Shown piece after piece: positions 5,904-7,804 of a DNA stretch of 7,804 bases. Where the stretch lies: contig CAILBF010000076.1 in assembly GCA_903832395.1 (NCBI GenBank), positions 1 to 7,804 on the forward strand, written 5' to 3'. This DNA is from an uncultured Actinomycetes bacterium. GTDB lineage: Bacteria > Actinomycetota > Actinomycetes > Nanopelagicales > Nanopelagicaceae. Positions within the stretch are counted from its first letter, which is position 1; the number at the start of each line of letters is the position of its first letter. Under the pieces are notes generated by a model. It was not told where the DNA came from. It did no database searches and was given only the letters and a program-made list of their open reading frames with translations. A program made the position numbers and the translations under genes.

Positions 5904-5945
5904 TCTTTTTCTCCAAGTTCTATATGTGAAAGCACAATAAATCTT

Positions 5946-6313
5946 GGGGGTGAACGGTCTCGACTTTGGATGTTGAGGCAGGGGAAGCGGGCCGAGGAAG
6001 CCGGAATGATCTCGTAAACCAATAATCCGTGCAAAAAATAACTGCTGACACTAATCAGCAAGCTTTCACACTCGCTGCATAAGCTAGTTTGAAGCCGTTA
6101 GCCCAGATGCCGCTCTCGGTCTGGAATCTAGCGTCGATAGAGGGCTTTTCATCACGTTGGTGTTGCGAACAGCGTGAGAGAACAGTTTCGCAAATGAGTC
6201 TGTCGAAGAGTTGTGTGGGAAAACTTCGGGACTGAGAAAGCGTTAATCACACTACGCCCGTAGAAGCCCTGTTTTTATACCGAAGGACCCGGGTTCGATT
6301 CCCGGCACCTCCA
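5946..6313 (+). ncRNA. ssrA: Transfer-messenger RNA (tmRNA)
   Basis: This one-piece tmRNA of about 368 nt acts with SmpB to free stalled ribosomes and tag the unfinished protein for proteolysis. The 5' end GGGGGTG (5946-5952) pairs with CACCTCC (6306-6312). The third pair is G5948-U6310, the G3-U70 identity element for alanyl-tRNA synthetase. The discriminator is A6313. CCA is not encoded (CAA follows), so it must be added enzymatically. The T-arm is intact: CCGGG (6289-6293), loop TTCGATT (6294-6300), CCCGG (6301-6305). Helix 2 is closed by CAGGG (5979-5983) with CCCTG (6267-6271). The 5' segment AACGGTCTCGACTTTGGATG is strongly conserved in actinobacterial tmRNAs. The middle carries the tag reading frame, followed by a pseudoknot-rich domain. 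Confidence 0.96.
6044..6082 (+). other. ssrA: tmRNA tag reading frame (ADTNQQAFTLAA)
   Basis: From the proposed resume codon GCT (6044-6046) to TAA (6080-6082), the frame encodes ADTNQQAFTLAA. The length and the A-D-x-x-Q pattern match my recollection of the M. tuberculosis tag (ADSHQRDYALAA), and QQAF-x-LAA matches that of Streptomyces. The preceding GCAAAAAATAACT resembles the mycobacterial sequence before its resume codon. The upstream GCA at 6031 is out of frame and runs into TGA after five codons. The usual ALAA end is TLAA here, while the terminal LAA recognised by ClpXP is kept. Confidence 0.85.
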
Positions 6314-6323
6314 CAACGATCGA

Positions 6324-6356
6324 GGCAATTGCAAGTGCTTGCATTTTCAATTGGCC
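6324..6356 (+). terminator. Hairpin terminator after ssrA
   Basis: An outer stem pairs GGCAATT (6324-6330) with AATTGGCC (6349-6356), bulging one G. Inside it GCAAG (6331-6335) pairs with CTTGC (6338-6342), and TTTT follows at 6344-6347. The inner hairpin plus T-run, 11 bases after the tmRNA 3' end, is a plausible intrinsic terminator. The nested outer stem is unusual and could instead be a precursor-processing structure. Confidence 0.6.
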
Positions 6357-6367
6357 GAGCGAGGCGC

Positions 6368-6411
6368 GGTGGTTGAGCGCCTTGGCGCAAAACCTCCACC
6401 AAAATTTGCGC
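6368..6411 (+). other. Overlapping alternative hairpins before the channel gene
   Basis: GCGCC-TT-GGCGC (6377-6388) is a perfect stem that can be enclosed by GGTGG (6368-6372)/CCACC (6396-6400). A second pairing, GCGCAAA (6385-6391) with TTTGCGC (6405-6411), uses the same right-hand arm, so the two folds exclude each other. The candidate promoter of the next gene lies downstream at 6436, so the folds would matter only in read-through RNA or as DNA sites. Confidence 0.45.
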
Positions 6412-6435
6412 ATGCTAGCTGCCACAGGCGTCGGG

Positions 6436-6441
6436 CATACT
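6436..6441 (+). promoter_or_regulatory. Candidate -10 box of a leaderless promoter for the TMEM175 gene
   Basis: CATACT ends six bases before ATG 6448, and the intervening TCTCCC has no ribosome-binding site. The spacing equals that seen at prfB, suggesting another leaderless transcript. No clear -35 is found. Confidence 0.45.
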
Positions 6442-6447
6442 TCTCCC

Positions 6448-7047
6448 ATGAAGCCAAGTCGCATGGAGGCATTTAGTGATGGCGTCTTTGCCGTAGCCAT
6501 CACCTTGCTAGTTTTTAACTTGAAAGTTCCAGAAGTATCGGCGGGCCATTTAAGTAACTCTTTGGGTAGCCAATGGCCTTCTTATGTAGCTTATGTGATT
6601 AGTTTCTTATCCATTGGAGTTTGTTGGGTTAACCATCATTCGATTTTGGATCGCGTAGCGATGGTTGACCGAAATTTACTCTTCACTAATCTTGGTTTAC
6701 TTCTCGGAATCGTTTCAATTCCTTTTACGACCTCATTGGCAGCGACATGGTTCAACCAGGGATCCAATGCAAAGTTAGCAGTAGGCATTTACTGCGCTAA
6801 CTGGGTTTATGTATCCGGTTTCTTTATGATGACGATTCATCACCTCATGGACCATGAGCATCTCTCATCGAGTGCAACCGGTACTACTCTCAAGTCGTTG
6901 TGGAGAAAGGGCTACGTTGGAGTTATTTCCTATCTCAGTGCAACTCTTTGTGCTTTGTTTTACCCAGTTATTGCCTTCTCAATCTGTCTCATTCTTGCTG
7001 CCTATTATGTGTTCGGGGTCGCAGAAGAAGTCAGTAATAAGGATTAA
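6448..7047 (+). CDS. TMEM175-family potassium channel (DUF1211)
   Basis: This 199-residue integral membrane protein belongs to the bacterial relatives of the lysosomal K+ channel TMEM175, which form tetramers with six helices per subunit. The defining motif RxxxFSDG is present as R5-MEA-FSDG (residues 9-12) at the start of helix 1 (VFAVAITLLVF). Further family features are CWVNHHSILD (59-68) after helix 2 and the RNLLFTNLGLLLG segment beginning helix 3. Hydrophobic spans are near residues 9-27, 43-62, 75-98, 109-129, 146-163 and 166-188. The frame is open back to a TTG at 6373, but that addition is not membrane-like. ATG 6448 keeps the family's short N-terminus and has a -10 box just upstream. 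It was probably transcribed on its own, converging with the exonuclease gene. The physiological role in this organism is not evident. Confidence 0.88.
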   Translation: MKPSRMEAFSDGVFAVAITLLVFNLKVPEVSAGHLSNSLGSQWPSYVAYVISFLSIGVCWVNHHSILDRVAMVDRNLLFTNLGLLLGIVSIPFTTSLAATWFNQGSNAKLAVGIYCANWVYVSGFFMMTIHHLMDHEHLSSSATGTTLKSLWRKGYVGVISYLSATLCALFYPVIAFSICLILAAYYVFGVAEEVSNKD

Positions 7048-7104
7048 TCACGCTCAAAAAATGACGTATGAATTTCTGCCACACCATATAGGTCACACTC
7101 AGCT

Positions 7105-7794
7105 CTAAATTCTCGGCCTCTTTAGTCGACTCGTAAATGCTTCAACGTCTTCAACCGTAGTTATATCAAGTGAACCAAAGCGTTCAAAGATTCCGTGGAG
7201 GACCTCTACCGTCGCCCGCGCATCATCGAGGGCGCGATGATTGGGCGATGTCTGCGTTTGAAAATACTGCGACAGGGTTGATAATTTGCAATCAATCACA
7301 TCATCTTTACTTAAAACAGAGCGTGCTAATCGGACCGCGTCAAAGACTTTATATTTCGGCCAGCGATAACTATGGTGTGAGGCGGCGGCTTTCAAAAATC
7401 CTAAATCAAAGCTAGCGTTGTGAGCCACAAGAATATTCTCTGATGCCGGACCTAAGAACTCTAGAAAACTCGGTAGCAGGTTTTCAATTGATGGCGAACC
7501 TTGAATCATCGCATCAGATATTCCAGTCAAATCAGTGATGTAGGCAGGAATAGGAGTTCCTGGATTTACTAGAGTTTCAAACTCCCCAATTACTTTTCCG
7601 CCACATATTTTCACGGCGCCGATTTCAGTTATTCCTGCACCGATATGGGGCGAGCCCCCTGAAGTTTCTAGATCTAGGACGATAAAGACAGTCGTCAAGA
7701 GCGGGCGACTGAGTTCACCAATACTCGGCTGCCATGCCTCATCATCACTGCCATCAAGATTCATGGGAGATAGCGTAGGCGAGGTGACCGACAT
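7105..7794 (-). CDS. DnaQ-like DEDDh 3'-5' exonuclease without a GIY-YIG domain
   Basis: This protein of up to 229 residues matches the RNase T/DNA polymerase III epsilon exonuclease fold. The four acidic metal ligands and the catalytic histidine are visible: D41 and E43 in FIVLDLETSGG, D130 in VAHNASFD, and H186 with D191 in HRALDDA. It would remove nucleotides from DNA 3' ends. The segments TEIGAVKI, LVNPG-PIP and PNHRALDDARATVEVLHG resemble the actinobacterial DEDD exonuclease proteins (Rv2191-like), which usually run to about 600 residues with a UvrC-type GIY-YIG half. Here the protein ends at TAG 7105-7107, just after the exonuclease domain, and only 57 bases separate it from the convergent gene. 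An internal ATG (7764, residue 11) has a TACGCT box seven bases upstream and may be the true start. It could instead be a stand-alone epsilon-like proofreading protein. Confidence 0.88.
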   Translation of the reverse strand: MSVTSPTLSPMNLDGSDDEAWQPSIGELSRPLLTTVFIVLDLETSGGSPHIGAGITEIGAVKICGGKVIGEFETLVNPGTPIPAYITDLTGISDAMIQGSPSIENLLPSFLEFLGPASENILVAHNASFDLGFLKAAASHHSYRWPKYKVFDAVRLARSVLSKDDVIDCKLSTLSQYFQTQTSPNHRALDDARATVEVLHGIFERFGSLDITTVEDVEAFTSRLKRPRI

Positions 7795-7804
7795 GGTGCA
7801 TCGA

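Noticed and set aside
5946..6313. Separate tRNA gene near 6280-6313
   Set aside because: The T-arm and acceptor sequence belong to the tmRNA 3' end and pair with its 5' end at 5946. There is no anticodon arm.
6854..7108. 84-codon plus-strand frame overlapping the channel gene
   Set aside because: It is an out-of-frame shadow of the TMEM175 coding sequence with no start signal.

Overview
The window (about 45% GC by eye) looks like the chromosome of a low-GC, streamlined actinobacterium, such as the freshwater acI/Nanopelagicales lineage. Three things point there. The gene order prfB-ftsE-ftsX-smpB-ssrA is typical of actinobacteria. The RF2, SmpB and tmRNA sequences resemble mycobacterial and streptomycete versions. 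Several genes have actinobacterial-style leaderless starts, with a TANNNT-like -10 box 6-7 nt before the ATG and no Shine-Dalgarno. The lineage is an inference from sequence character and was not tested by a search.

Layout. Bases 1-241 hold the tail of an unidentified upstream gene, a 38-bp tandem duplication and an A-rich 14-bp tandem repeat. Bases 242-1876 are a tight four-gene cluster for the pilin-like part of a Tad/Flp pilus: a short Flp-like pilin, two TadE-like pseudopilins and a TadG-like protein. Each has a short charged leader, a glycine and one hydrophobic helix. Bases 1907-3007 are prfB (peptide release factor 2), without the programmed frameshift. Bases 3268-4934 are ftsE and ftsX, the ABC-type complex that controls cell-wall hydrolysis at division. 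A perfect 47-bp tandem repeat starts inside the last codons of ftsX and fills part of the gap before smpB (5174-5677). ssrA (tmRNA, 5946-6313) follows, so both partners of trans-translation lie together. The tmRNA shows a complete tRNA-like domain with the G3-U70 alanine identity pair and a readable 12-residue tag. It ends before a hairpin terminator. Bases 6448-7047 encode a TMEM175-family potassium channel. Converging on it from the other strand (7794-7105) is a DEDDh exonuclease that stops where related actinobacterial proteins continue into a UvrC-like GIY-YIG domain.

Functional themes are surface pilus assembly, translation termination and ribosome rescue (prfB, smpB, ssrA), division-linked wall remodelling (ftsEX) and a small accessory pair (K+ channel, exonuclease). 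I found no mobile element, CRISPR array or clearly new multigene system. The points most worth a second look are in non-coding DNA: stop-codon-spanning tandem duplications, inverted repeats ahead of ssrA, alternative hairpins after ssrA, and a 16-bp motif shared by the ftsE and smpB leaders.
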